From positions 1 to 47,899 of the forward strand of contig JAWBRV010000009.1 in NCBI GenBank assembly GCA_038843675.1: DNA of 47,899 nt, given 5' to 3'. The notes under the pieces were generated by a model. The model saw only the letters and a program-made list of their open reading frames with translations. It had not been told where the DNA came from and searched no databases. Both the position numbers and the translations under genes were made by a program. Source of the stretch: Candidatus Bathyarchaeia archaeon. Its GTDB lineage: Archaea; Thermoproteota; Bathyarchaeia; 40CM-2-53-6; CALIRQ01. This document shows, piece after piece, positions 40,553 to 47,899 of the stretch. Position 1 is the first letter of the stretch, and every line of letters starts with the position of its first letter.

Positions 40553-41812
40553 TTGCAGCGGCCGGGGGAGCGGATAAACCCCTACGACGTCGTGCTGAGG
40601 CAGATGGACGAGATAGCGGAGAGGATCGGGATAGATCCAAACGTCTTGGAAATATTGAAGCATCCCAGGCGGATCCTGATAGTATCCGCGCCCGTGCGCA
40701 TGGACGATGGGGGCGTGAGGGTCTTCACGGGTTATCGGGTCCAGCACAACAAGGCGAGGGGGCCATACAAGGGCGGGGTGAGATATCATCCTAGCGTCGA
40801 TTTGGACGAAGTGAAGGCCCTCGCCGCTTGGATGACCTTCAAGACGGCGGTCGTCGATATCCCGTATGGCGGGGCGAAGGGCGGCGTCGTATGCGATCCG
40901 AGGCGGCTCAGCTTGGGCGAGCTGGAGCGCTTGACCAGGCGATATACCTCGATGATAATGGACGAGATAGGCCCCTTCAAGGACGTCCCGGCGCCGGACG
41001 TCGGCACCGACTCCCAAGTCATGGCGTGGATCATGGATACCTACAGCAGCTTGAAGGGCTATAGCGTCCCGGAGGTGGTGACCGGGAAGCCGATCGTTCT
41101 GGGCGGCTCGTATGGGAGGGAGGAGGCCACGGGGAGGGGCGTCGCCATATGCGTTAGGGAAGCCGCTAGGAGGATCGGGCTGAGGCTCAAGGGCGCGACA
41201 TTGGCCGTGCAGGGATATGGCAAGGTGGGATATTGGAGCGCGGAGGCGTTGAGCGAGATGGGCTGCAAGCTGATCGCGGTCACCGATGCCGGCGGCGGGG
41301 CATACGACCCGAGGGGCCTCGATCCAAGGGCCCTGAAGGAGCATGAGGCGCGATCCGGGTCCGTTTCCGGATATGGGGGGGCGGGGGAGATATCGAACGA
41401 GGAGCTGTTCCAACTGGAGTGCGATATACTCGTGCCCGCCGCGCTCGAGAACCAGATCACCGAGGGGGTCGCGCCGAACGTGAACGCCAAGATAATCTCG
41501 GAGGGGGCCAATGGCCCGACCACGCCCGAGGCGGACAGGATCCTCTATGAGAAGGGCGTCTTGGTGGTGCCGGATATATTGGCCAACGCGGGGGGCGTCA
41601 CGGTCAGCTACTTCGAGTGGGTCCAGAACCTCAATAGGGATCGATGGTCCTTGGAAACGGTCAATGCGAGGCTGGAGGAGAAGATGGTATCCGCCTTCAA
41701 GGCCGTTAGCGAATTGGCCGAGAGGGAGGGGGCCAGCATGAGGACCGCGGCCTATATGCTGGCGATGGGGAAGGTGGCGGAGGCCCAATCGCGGCTGGGC
41801 CTCTTCCCGTGA
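40553..41812 (+). CDS. gdhA: Glutamate dehydrogenase
   Basis: A 419-aa hexameric-type Glu/Leu/Phe/Val dehydrogenase. Substrate lysines are in GPYKGGVRYHP and WMTFKTAVVDIPYGGAKGG, the catalytic Asp in VPAPDVGTD, and the dinucleotide fold is AVQGYGKVGYWSAE. ENQI, EGANGPTTPEAD and LANAGGVTVSYFEW are typical. It joins ammonia to 2-oxoglutarate or the reverse. TTG start at 40553 after a GGGGCGGGGG site; TATA TTTTAAGG at about 40500. Confidence 0.96.
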   Translation: MQRPGERINPYDVVLRQMDEIAERIGIDPNVLEILKHPRRILIVSAPVRMDDGGVRVFTGYRVQHNKARGPYKGGVRYHPSVDLDEVKALAAWMTFKTAVVDIPYGGAKGGVVCDPRRLSLGELERLTRRYTSMIMDEIGPFKDVPAPDVGTDSQVMAWIMDTYSSLKGYSVPEVVTGKPIVLGGSYGREEATGRGVAICVREAARRIGLRLKGATLAVQGYGKVGYWSAEALSEMGCKLIAVTDAGGGAYDPRGLDPRALKEHEARSGSVSGYGGAGEISNEELFQLECDILVPAALENQITEGVAPNVNAKIISEGANGPTTPEADRILYEKGVLVVPDILANAGGVTVSYFEWVQNLNRDRWSLETVNARLEEKMVSAFKAVSELAEREGASMRTAAYMLAMGKVAEAQSRLGLFP

Positions 41813-41885
41813 GCGGCCAAACCATCGCGCCTTCCCTCCAAATTTTTGGCGATCACGCGCGGTTCCGAAACCCCGACCCTTCCCA

Positions 41886-41947
41886 ATTTATATCGGCGGG
41901 GCGCGTTCGGAGATCGATTCCAAAGCGATTTATATCGGGGGCGGGCG
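41886..41947 (+). promoter_or_regulatory. Duplicated TATA-like elements upstream of the MFS gene
   Basis: Two near-identical 20-base blocks begin at 41886 and 41928. Each has ATTTATATCGG followed by a G/C-rich run ending GGCG or GCGCG. The second TATA is about 27 bases before a start close to the ATG at 41962. The first would give a leader of about 50 bases. They may be tandem promoters or one promoter plus an operator. Confidence 0.5.
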
Positions 41948-41961
41948 CAACCGAATATAAC

Positions 41962-43137
41962 ATGAGGTTGGGCGCGGATGGCCGTCAACGGGAGATCATG
42001 GCCTTGCTCTTCGCGGCCCATGGGGTCCATCACGCCTACCTAACGCTGACCCCCCTCCTCTTCCCGATCCTCAGGGCCGAGTTCGGCCTCTCCTATGCCC
42101 AGCTGGGCATAATGCTCACGGGCTTCCTTTACGCATATGCGGCGCTCCAAGCGCCCTCAAGCCTCCTCCTGAGGTTCTTCGAGAGGAGGCTCATCCTCGG
42201 GATCGGGATGGCTTTGATGGCCTTCGCCACGATGCTGATGGGCCTATCGGCATCCTTCGAGGCGTTGCTCCTCTGCCAAATGCTCGCCGGCATCGGGGCG
42301 AGCACCTATCACCCGATGGCCACCTCCTTGGTCTCGAGGCTATCGCGGGAGGGGCGGGGGAGGGCGATCGGCATACACCTATCGGGCGGGAACCTCGGGA
42401 CCTCCCTCGGCCCCCTAATCGGCGGGTTCCTCGTGGCCGCAGTGGGCTGGAGGTGGGGCCTGATGCTCTCGGCGATCCCGGGGCTGATCTTGGGCCTCCT
42501 GATAGCCTTCTACAAGGGCCTCGGCGGACCGCTCGTGGGCGAGGGCGGGGCCCGAAGGGGGATTGCGGAGATCCTCCGGAATAGGGCGGTGATCCTAATA
42601 ACGGCGACATCGGCCCTTACGCTCTTCAGGTTCAGGGGAATATCCTCGTTCGCCCCATCCTATTTCGTGGAGGCATATGGGTTGGACGTCGCCAAGGCCG
42701 GGATCCTAGCCAGCATAATGTTCGCGGCCGGGTTCTTCAGCCCGCCCCTCCTAGGCCACATATCGGATAGGCTGGGGAGGAGGGCCATCGTCGCCCTCAT
42801 AAGCGCGATCTCCGCGCTGAGCATATCCCTGATGGCCGTGAGGCTCGATGCGGCCTTGACGATCGCCAACCTGATCGTCGTGGGCTTCACCATATATTCC
42901 TCATCCTCCCCGATCCAGGCCCTGCTCGCGGAGGTCGTGGCCCCGGAGCTTATGGACCTATGCTTCGGCGTATTCTTCACGTTGGATTTCTTGGCCGGGA
43001 ACGTGGCTCCCATTTTGCTCGGCTTCATTATCGACGCTTGGGGGTTCGAGCCGGCCTTCCATACGATAGCCATCCTCACGGCGCTGAGCGCCTTGACGAT
43101 ACTCCCGATCCGGGAGCCGCCGCGCCGAATGGGTTGA
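41962..43137 (+). CDS. MFS-family transporter
   Basis: A 391-aa protein with about 12 membrane helices. The first half starts HHAYLTLTPLLFPILRAEFG and has the loop FFERRLILG; GIGASTYHPMATSLVSRLSREGRGRAIGIHLSGG resembles fosmidomycin-resistance/Fsr-like MFS proteins; the second half has the loop GHISDRLGRRAIV. Substrate unknown. The frame begins at 41809, but the ATG at 41962 follows the TATA box and gives a normal N-terminus. Confidence 0.88.
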   Translation: MRLGADGRQREIMALLFAAHGVHHAYLTLTPLLFPILRAEFGLSYAQLGIMLTGFLYAYAALQAPSSLLLRFFERRLILGIGMALMAFATMLMGLSASFEALLLCQMLAGIGASTYHPMATSLVSRLSREGRGRAIGIHLSGGNLGTSLGPLIGGFLVAAVGWRWGLMLSAIPGLILGLLIAFYKGLGGPLVGEGGARRGIAEILRNRAVILITATSALTLFRFRGISSFAPSYFVEAYGLDVAKAGILASIMFAAGFFSPPLLGHISDRLGRRAIVALISAISALSISLMAVRLDAALTIANLIVVGFTIYSSSSPIQALLAEVVAPELMDLCFGVFFTLDFLAGNVAPILLGFIIDAWGFEPAFHTIAILTALSALTILPIREPPRRMG

Positions 43138-43218
43138 GGCGGGCGCCGAACCCGCGCGGGGTCGGGCAACGGGACTCGCGGCAAACCTTAATTGCCCTAG
43201 CCCCTTTCGCCATTGGGG

Positions 43219-44214
43219 ATGCGCATCCTAATAACGGGCGGGATGGGGTTCATAGGCTCGAACCTGATAAGATATCTGCTGAGAACTTATGAGGATATTG
43301 AGATCCTGAACCTCGACAAGCTCTCCCATGGATCGAACCCCGCCAACCTGAAGGACGTAGAGCCGGATGGGAGATATGGGTTCATAAGGGGCGATATATG
43401 CGACTTCGAGGCGGTGAAGGCCGCGGCAAAGGATTCGGATGCTATAATAAACTTGGCCGCCGAGAGTCATGTGGATAGGAGCATATCGAATCCGAGGACT
43501 TTCTTCAATAGCAATGCCCTAGGGGTCCTGAACCTCCTAGAGGCTTGTAGGATTTACGACCTAATCTATCAACAAGTCTCCACGGACGAGGTATACGGCC
43601 CCGCGCCCGAAGGGCGATCCTTCGCGGAGGGCGATGGCCTCGATCCCTCCTCGCCCTATGCGGCCTCAAAGGCATCGGCGGATCTCCTCGTGAGGGCCTA
43701 TCATAAGACCTATGGGCTCAGGGCCACCATCACCCGATCGGCAAATAACTTTGGACCATATCAATTCCCGGAGAAGCTCATACCAAAGGCCATAATCAGG
43801 GCCCTTTTGGGCCTGCCGGTGCCCATCTACGGCTCCGGCCGCCAAAGGAGAGATTGGATCTACGTCCTCGATCATTGCGAAGCGATAGACTTGGTCCTGA
43901 GGAGGGGGGAGCCTGGTGGGATATATAACGTGAGCGCTGGGAACGAGCTCGAGAACTTGGAGCTCGTTGAGACGATCCTCGATCTCTTGGGGAGGCCCAA
44001 ATCCCTCATCGAGCATGTGAAGGATCGGCCCGGACATGATTTCAGGTATAGCCTCGATAGTTCGAAGCTCAGGGCGCTCGGCTGGAGGCCCAAGCATGGC
44101 TTTCGGGAGGGCCTGAGGGAAACCGTTGAGTGGTATGTGAAGAACGAATGGTGGTGGCGCCCGCTGGCAGATGAGAGGGTTCTCCACCCAACCCCTTGGG
44201 AGCTGCCTTGGTGA
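43219..44214 (+). CDS. rfbB: dTDP-glucose 4,6-dehydratase
   Basis: A 331-aa extended SDR enzyme of dTDP-rhamnose synthesis. N-terminal ILITGGMGFIGSNLIRYL, then LAAESHVDRSI, QVSTDEVYG with the catalytic Asp-Glu pair, YAASK (YxxxK), RSANNFGPYQFPEKLIP and GSGRQRRDWIYVLDHC. ATG at 43219; a TTG at 43213 is the alternative. A TATA-like CTTAATTG (about 43187) suggests a leaderless or very short leader. First gene of rfbBDCA. Confidence 0.96.
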   Translation: MRILITGGMGFIGSNLIRYLLRTYEDIEILNLDKLSHGSNPANLKDVEPDGRYGFIRGDICDFEAVKAAAKDSDAIINLAAESHVDRSISNPRTFFNSNALGVLNLLEACRIYDLIYQQVSTDEVYGPAPEGRSFAEGDGLDPSSPYAASKASADLLVRAYHKTYGLRATITRSANNFGPYQFPEKLIPKAIIRALLGLPVPIYGSGRQRRDWIYVLDHCEAIDLVLRRGEPGGIYNVSAGNELENLELVETILDLLGRPKSLIEHVKDRPGHDFRYSLDSSKLRALGWRPKHGFREGLRETVEWYVKNEWWWRPLADERVLHPTPWELPW

Positions 44215-44250
44215 AAGGGGCGAGGGGCCGAGGGTTTGGGGGAAAGTTCG

Positions 44251-45156
44251 ATGAGGATCCTCATAACGGGCTCCGGCGGCCTGCTGGGCTCAAAGATAGC
44301 GGAGTTGGCCTCGGGGGCTTCCCACGAGGTCTACGCGGCCTATAACCAGAATCGGCCCAAATCCGGAACTCCCATAAGATTGGATCTGAGGGACCTCGCG
44401 GCCATCGAGAGGGTCGTGAGGGGGATCGGGCCCGATGCGATCGTGCACGCGGCGGCTATGACCGATGTGGATAAATGTGAGCAAGAGCGGGATTTGGCCC
44501 TGAGGATCAATTACGAAGCCACCTCGGCCTTGGCCTCGGCGGCCCGGGAGATGGGGGCCTTCCTCGTTTACGTATCGACGGATTACGTCTTCAACGGCGA
44601 GAGGGGCTTTTATTCGGAGGCGGATGAGCCTGATCCCGTGAACTTCTATGGTTATACTAAGTTGATGGGGGAGCGGGCCGTCGAGGAGTTGGCCGGGGCC
44701 CATTGCATCGTTAGGGCAAGCGTCATATACGGCGCGGCTCCGGCGAGCGGTAAATCAAACTTCGCCCTTTGGCTAATCGATAAGCTGGAGCGGGGAGAAA
44801 GGGCGAGCGTCCTAGTGGATCAATACGTTTCGCCGACCCTAAACTCCAGCCTAGCCCGGATGATATTGGAGGCGGTGGAGAGGGGGCTCGAGGGCTTATA
44901 CCACATGGCCGGGGCCGAGAGGGTTAGCAGATACGAGTTCGCCGCGAAGCTCTGCGCGGCCTTCGGATTTGATCCCTCGCTCCTGAAGCCCGCGCGCATG
45001 GCCGATATGGCATGGGCGGCCCGGAGGCCTAGGGATTCATCTCTCGATGTCTCCAAGGCCGCTGGGATTTTTAGGGCCAAGCCATTAAAGCTGAATGAGG
45101 CTTTGATCGAGCTTAGGGAGGGGGTGATGAGGGGATGCTCCCGGGGATTGCAATAA
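44251..45156 (+). CDS. rfbD: dTDP-4-dehydrorhamnose reductase
   Basis: A 301-aa SDR enzyme that makes dTDP-L-rhamnose in the last step. Seen: ILITGSGGLLGSKIA, VHAAAMTDVDKCEQ, YVSTDYVFNGERG, FYGYTKLMGERAVEEL with YxxxK, and RASVIYG. ATG at 44251 has a GGGGGAAAG site upstream; the frame opens at a TTG (44236). Overlaps rfbC by 22 bp. Confidence 0.95.
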   Translation: MRILITGSGGLLGSKIAELASGASHEVYAAYNQNRPKSGTPIRLDLRDLAAIERVVRGIGPDAIVHAAAMTDVDKCEQERDLALRINYEATSALASAAREMGAFLVYVSTDYVFNGERGFYSEADEPDPVNFYGYTKLMGERAVEELAGAHCIVRASVIYGAAPASGKSNFALWLIDKLERGERASVLVDQYVSPTLNSSLARMILEAVERGLEGLYHMAGAERVSRYEFAAKLCAAFGFDPSLLKPARMADMAWAARRPRDSSLDVSKAAGIFRAKPLKLNEALIELREGVMRGCSRGLQ

Positions 45157-45638
45157 GGCCATTGAGGAGGTTCTCCGATGAGAGGGGCTTCTTCGCCGAG
45201 CTCATCAGATCGGATTGGATCGATCTGATAAATGGGGATCGGATCCTGCAGGCCAATCTCTCCATGACATACCCCGGCGTGGTTAGGGCTTGGCATAGGC
45301 ACGGGAGGGGCCAAGTGGATTATTTCGCGGTCGTGGGAGGCGCCTTGAAGTTATGCGCCTATGACGATGCCTCCAAGGAGCTGGATGAGATCATCGCGAC
45401 GGCCAGGGATCCATCGATAATCAGGGTGCCGGGCCATTATTGGCATGGGTTCAAGGCCATCGGGGACGAGCCGGCCCTATTGGTTTATTTCGTCAACAGG
45501 TTATACGATTACGGGGATCCCGATGAGGTTAGGAGGCCTTGGAACGATCCGGCCATACTCCCGAGATCCATCAATGGCGATGAGGGGGATCCGCGCGTTG
45601 GAAAGCCTTGGGATTGGTTCGCCCCGCCGCATAGGTAG
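45135..45638 (+). CDS. rfbC: dTDP-4-dehydrorhamnose 3,5-epimerase
   Basis: A 167-aa cupin epimerase. RFSDERGFFAEL, NLSMTYPGVVRAWHRHGRGQVDYF with the catalytic His region, and GHYWHGFKAIGDEPALLVYFVNRLYDYGDPDEVRRPWND (spread over about residues 97-137) match RfbC. Starts inside rfbD. Followed by rfbA after 6 bp. Confidence 0.94.
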   Translation: MLPGIAIRPLRRFSDERGFFAELIRSDWIDLINGDRILQANLSMTYPGVVRAWHRHGRGQVDYFAVVGGALKLCAYDDASKELDEIIATARDPSIIRVPGHYWHGFKAIGDEPALLVYFVNRLYDYGDPDEVRRPWNDPAILPRSINGDEGDPRVGKPWDWFAPPHR

Positions 45639-45644
45639 GGAGCC

Positions 45645-46715
45645 ATGAAGGGATTATTGCTAGCCGGAGGCCATGGGACTAGGCTGAGGCCGCTGACCTT
45701 CACCGGCAACAAGCATATGCTGCCCATAGCCAACAAGCCCATGATACTCTATGGGCTGGAGCATTTGATAAACGCGGGCATAAGGGAGATAGGCGTGGTC
45801 CTAGGCCCCATAAAGGAGGGGGTGAGGGAATTATTGGGCGATGGCTCCAAGTTCGGCGTCAGGATCTCCTACATAGAGCAACCGGAGCCGAGGGGCCTCG
45901 CCCACGCCATAATGGTTTCCAAGGATTTCCTCGGCGATGAGCCCTTCGTCATGTATTTGGGCGATAACCTCCTGAAGCAGGGGGCTAAGCCATTCGTTGA
46001 GGCTTTCGAGGCCGGATCCAGCGATTGCGTCGTCGGAGCCGCGAGGGTCAAGGATCCGAGCCGATACGGCGTAGTACTCTTCGACGAGCGGGGCCTGGTG
46101 AAGCGATTCGTCGAGAAGCCCAAGGAGCCGATCAGCCCTTGGGCCCTGATAGGCGTTTACGTCTTCAACCACAGGATATTCGATGCCATAGGGAGGATAA
46201 GGCCCTCTTGGAGGGGGGAGCTCGAGATCACCGATGCCATCCAAACGCTCCTCGAAAGCGGCGCCAAGGTTGATTGCAGATTCGTGGAGGGTTGGTGGAA
46301 GGACACGGGCAGGCCGGAGGACCTTTTGGAGGCAAACCAATTGGTCCTGCAGGAGCTGGACCTCCGGGTCGAGGGCGAGGTGGATCCGGGCGCGAGGATA
46401 ACGGGCAACGTGGGCATCGGGAAGGGGACTAGGGTCCTAGAGGGGGCGATGATAAGGGGCCCGGCCATAATAGGGCGCGGCTGCGAGATAGGCCCCAATG
46501 CCTACATAGGGCCATATACGTCCATAGGGGATGGGGCAATCGTTAGGAACAGCGAGATCGAGAACTCGATAGTGATGGGCGGGGCCGAGATAGATTGCGG
46601 GAGGCGCATCGTCGATAGCCTCATAGGCTCCAAGGCGAAGGTCCTGAGCCAGGAGCGCAACTTGCCCAAGGGCCTAAAGCTGATCCTGGGCGATATGACC
46701 TACGTGGGCGTTTGA
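45645..46715 (+). CDS. rfbA: Glucose-1-phosphate thymidylyltransferase, long archaeal form
   Basis: A 356-aa nucleotidyltransferase: LLAGGHGTRLRPLTFTGNKH at the N-terminus, MLPIANKPMI, EQPEPRGLAHAI and GDNLL. Residues about 245-345 form a left-handed beta-helix (hexapeptide repeats such as ITGNVGIGKGTRVLEGAMI). This long form occurs in archaea and may have added acetyltransferase or uridylyl activity. It supplies dTDP-glucose to the operon. Confidence 0.92.
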   Translation: MKGLLLAGGHGTRLRPLTFTGNKHMLPIANKPMILYGLEHLINAGIREIGVVLGPIKEGVRELLGDGSKFGVRISYIEQPEPRGLAHAIMVSKDFLGDEPFVMYLGDNLLKQGAKPFVEAFEAGSSDCVVGAARVKDPSRYGVVLFDERGLVKRFVEKPKEPISPWALIGVYVFNHRIFDAIGRIRPSWRGELEITDAIQTLLESGAKVDCRFVEGWWKDTGRPEDLLEANQLVLQELDLRVEGEVDPGARITGNVGIGKGTRVLEGAMIRGPAIIGRGCEIGPNAYIGPYTSIGDGAIVRNSEIENSIVMGGAEIDCGRRIVDSLIGSKAKVLSQERNLPKGLKLILGDMTYVGV

Positions 46716-46741
46716 GCCTACTGCGCTAGGGCGGTGCGGGG

Positions 46742-47583
46742 ATGGTGCCGAATAGCACAAGCCCCCAACCTTCCGAGGGAATGTGGCGAAAGCCGGTCGC
46801 ATTATTGAGGGGACCCTCATTGCCGAGTGGCGGAGCCCGATACTTGATAACGCTGGCGATCGTGGCGTCCCTGAAGGCCCTCGGCGCGCTTTGGGTCCAT
46901 TCGGAGCTCAGCAGGGGGGAGCGCGGCTTTTGGACCCCTTGGATGGCGGCTTGGGGCGCTGAGGGCCCATCGGCCCGCTGGCTCTACCTATTCTTGGCTT
47001 GGGATACGGGTTGGTATGTGAAGATGGCGAGGACGTTCGCCCTTTACCCCGACAGACCCTTCTTCCCGGCCTACCCTTGGCTCATCAGAGCCCTATCCGG
47101 CATCTTGGGCGATTATTGGCTCTCCGCCTGCGCAATCTCTTTTGGGCTCGGGATGGCCTGCGCGCCAGTTTACCAAGCCTTGGCCGAGCGATATATGGCC
47201 AAGGAGGAGGCCTTCGGATCGGCGCTACTCTTCGCCCTCTTCCCGTTCACCTTCCTCTTCACGGCCATTTCCTACGCCGAGCCCCTATTCCTATTAGCCA
47301 CCCTAGCCTCATGGCATCTCAACCTATCGGGGCGGTTCTCGCTATCCTTGGCCCTGGCCTCGCTCGCGGCGCTCTCGAGGCCATTGGGCATATCCTCGCG
47401 GCCTTGGCCTATGGGATGGTGAATGGCCTCCTGAGGTATTTTTCCTTCATATTCCTATTCCCGATCTGGCTCAACTTTAGGCCCAAGGGGCTCGCCCCCG
47501 CATTGCCCATCGGCGCGCTCTTCTACGCGAGCGCCCTTTTGCTTTGGCTCCAATTCATCAGGTTCCCGGCCCCGGTCGGATGA
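46742..47583 (+). pseudogene. PIG-V-like mannosyltransferase, frameshifted and shortened
   Basis: The first frame (46742-47422) encodes an N-terminal part with the PIG-V motif FLAWDTGWYVKMARTF and FFPAYPWLIRALSG, then FPFTFLFTAISYAEPLFLLATL and LASLAALSRPLGI. It then runs into WPMGW and a stop. From about 47385-47400 the hydrophobic sequence continues in another frame (LAALAYGMVNGLLRYFSFIF, FPIWLNFRPKG) to 47583. One added base near 47393-47398 would join them, giving about 280 aa, shorter than typical family members near 400. It would transfer mannose from a lipid-linked donor, and it lies after rfbA. It may be a real pseudogene or an assembly error. Confidence 0.75.
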
Positions 47584-47802
47584 GAGCAGCCCCTCGGAAT
47601 CGCGAGCGCTCCATCGCGTCCCATAGTACATGTGGCTTATGGGGGAATCTTACGATCGTTATCCCCCATTGGCTTCCCAATGTTGGGAGCCTCGTCGATC
47701 GATCCCCACCACGAGGCTTGCACAAGTTTCACGAAGGAGTTCGCGCATAAATCAAGTTATGGAGGGCGTTCCAATTTATAAAGAGGCGATGGAATAATTT
47801 TT
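47584..47802. other. Gap with three consecutive hairpins
   Basis: Three inverted repeats are packed into 79 bases. 47639-47669 has an 8-bp perfect stem ATGGGGGA/TCCCCCAT. 47671-47692 has GGCTTCCCA/TGGGAGCC with one bulge. 47689-47717 has a 7-bp stem GCCTCGT/ACGAGGC. CGATCG occurs in two of the loops. A TATA-like AATTTATAAAG follows at about 47773-47783. No gene is supported here. It could be a small RNA, a transcription end for either neighbour, or the tip of a mobile element. Confidence 0.5.
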
Positions 47803-47899
47803 TTAGAATCCCCTAGATTTCATGAGTTCTTCCACATTCATCACTTTTATATAGCCCTCCGCTTTCCTTCTAAGCTGCTCATCCTCCGTTATAAGAGGG
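47803..47899 (-). CDS. PIN-domain protein, C-terminal end (cut by right edge)
   Basis: 31 residues and a TAA stop at 47803-47805 are visible. The sequence LITEDEQLRRKAEGYIKVMNVEELM matches the end of PIN-domain ribonucleases such as VapC toxins, where the conserved acidic residue follows 'T' in L(I/V)TxD. The remainder, and any VapB-type partner, lie outside the window, so whether this is a toxin or another PIN protein (for example Nob1-like) is open. Confidence 0.6.
   Translation of the reverse strand, partial: PLITEDEQLRRKAEGYIKVMNVEELMKSRGF

Noticed and set aside
41059-41523. Long antisense open frames inside gdhA and the Rfb genes
   Set aside because: They are a by-product of high G+C codon use on the coding strand.
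47544-47750. Plus-strand 68-aa open frame at the end of the PIG-V-like gene
   Set aside because: It covers the hairpin region and has no similarity or start context.

Overview
The window looks like chromosome of a thermophilic archaeon, most likely from the TACK group. Evidence seen: an Nop5/fibrillarin pair, a homologue of the RNA polymerase III subunit RPC34 with its cysteine cluster, an archaeal-type IleRS, THEP1, FtsJ/RlmE, a DUF39 homocysteine pathway, archaeal TATA boxes about 25 bases upstream of short leaders, heavy AGG/ATA codon use, and very frequent TTG start codons. I cannot name the lineage; Bathyarchaeia- or Caldarchaeales-like groups are guesses. No rRNA, convincing tRNA, CRISPR array or insertion sequence was found by eye.

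Layout. 1-263: the start of a coiled-coil protein cut by the left edge, with 42-bp tandem repeats. 437-8972: information processing and small proteins: ileS, nth, a PfkB kinase, a tRNA-binding protein, an RPC34 homologue, rlmE, a gap of about 460 bp holding a possible gene remnant, a tiny membrane protein, a Pro/Tyr-rich zinc-ribbon protein, THEP1 and a frameshifted rnhB. 8989-19924: flpA-nop5, pyrD, an ECF S-component, homocitrate synthase with a RAM domain, a JAMM protease, thyX, cysS with adenosine-specific kinase, an M24 peptidase and enolase. 20068-24155: a second ECF S-component, an amidohydrolase, and a wHTH-FeoA fusion with feoB. 24179-27914: a DUF6282-like hydrolase, a sodium:solute symporter with its small DUF3311-like partner, and a PP-loop thiouridylase-like enzyme.

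28002-33389 is the most interesting stretch. A tandem-HTH regulator lies upstream of a compact set: DUF39-CBS protein, NIL-ferredoxin, UPF0280 (COG2122). These are the three components linked to homocysteine synthesis from sulfide and aspartate semialdehyde in methanogens. With 11 bp spacing the set runs into four small unknown membrane proteins (57, 247, 71 and 99 aa). One of these is too short for usual gene callers.

33531-39160: a DUF47 protein and a complete branched-chain amino-acid (Liv) ABC transporter. It is split into two convergent units, livGF (+) and livKHM (-), that share one CTAG as both stop codons. 39540-47899: a ferritin-VIT1 fusion, glutamate dehydrogenase, an MFS transporter with duplicated TATA elements, a dTDP-rhamnose operon in the order rfbBDCA, a frameshifted PIG-V-like glycosyltransferase, a three-hairpin element, and the C-terminal end of a PIN-domain protein cut by the right edge.

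The genes cover translation and RNA modification, sulfur and lysine biosynthesis, iron uptake and storage (feoB, VIT), amino-acid import coupled to glutamate dehydrogenase, and cell-surface glycan precursors.
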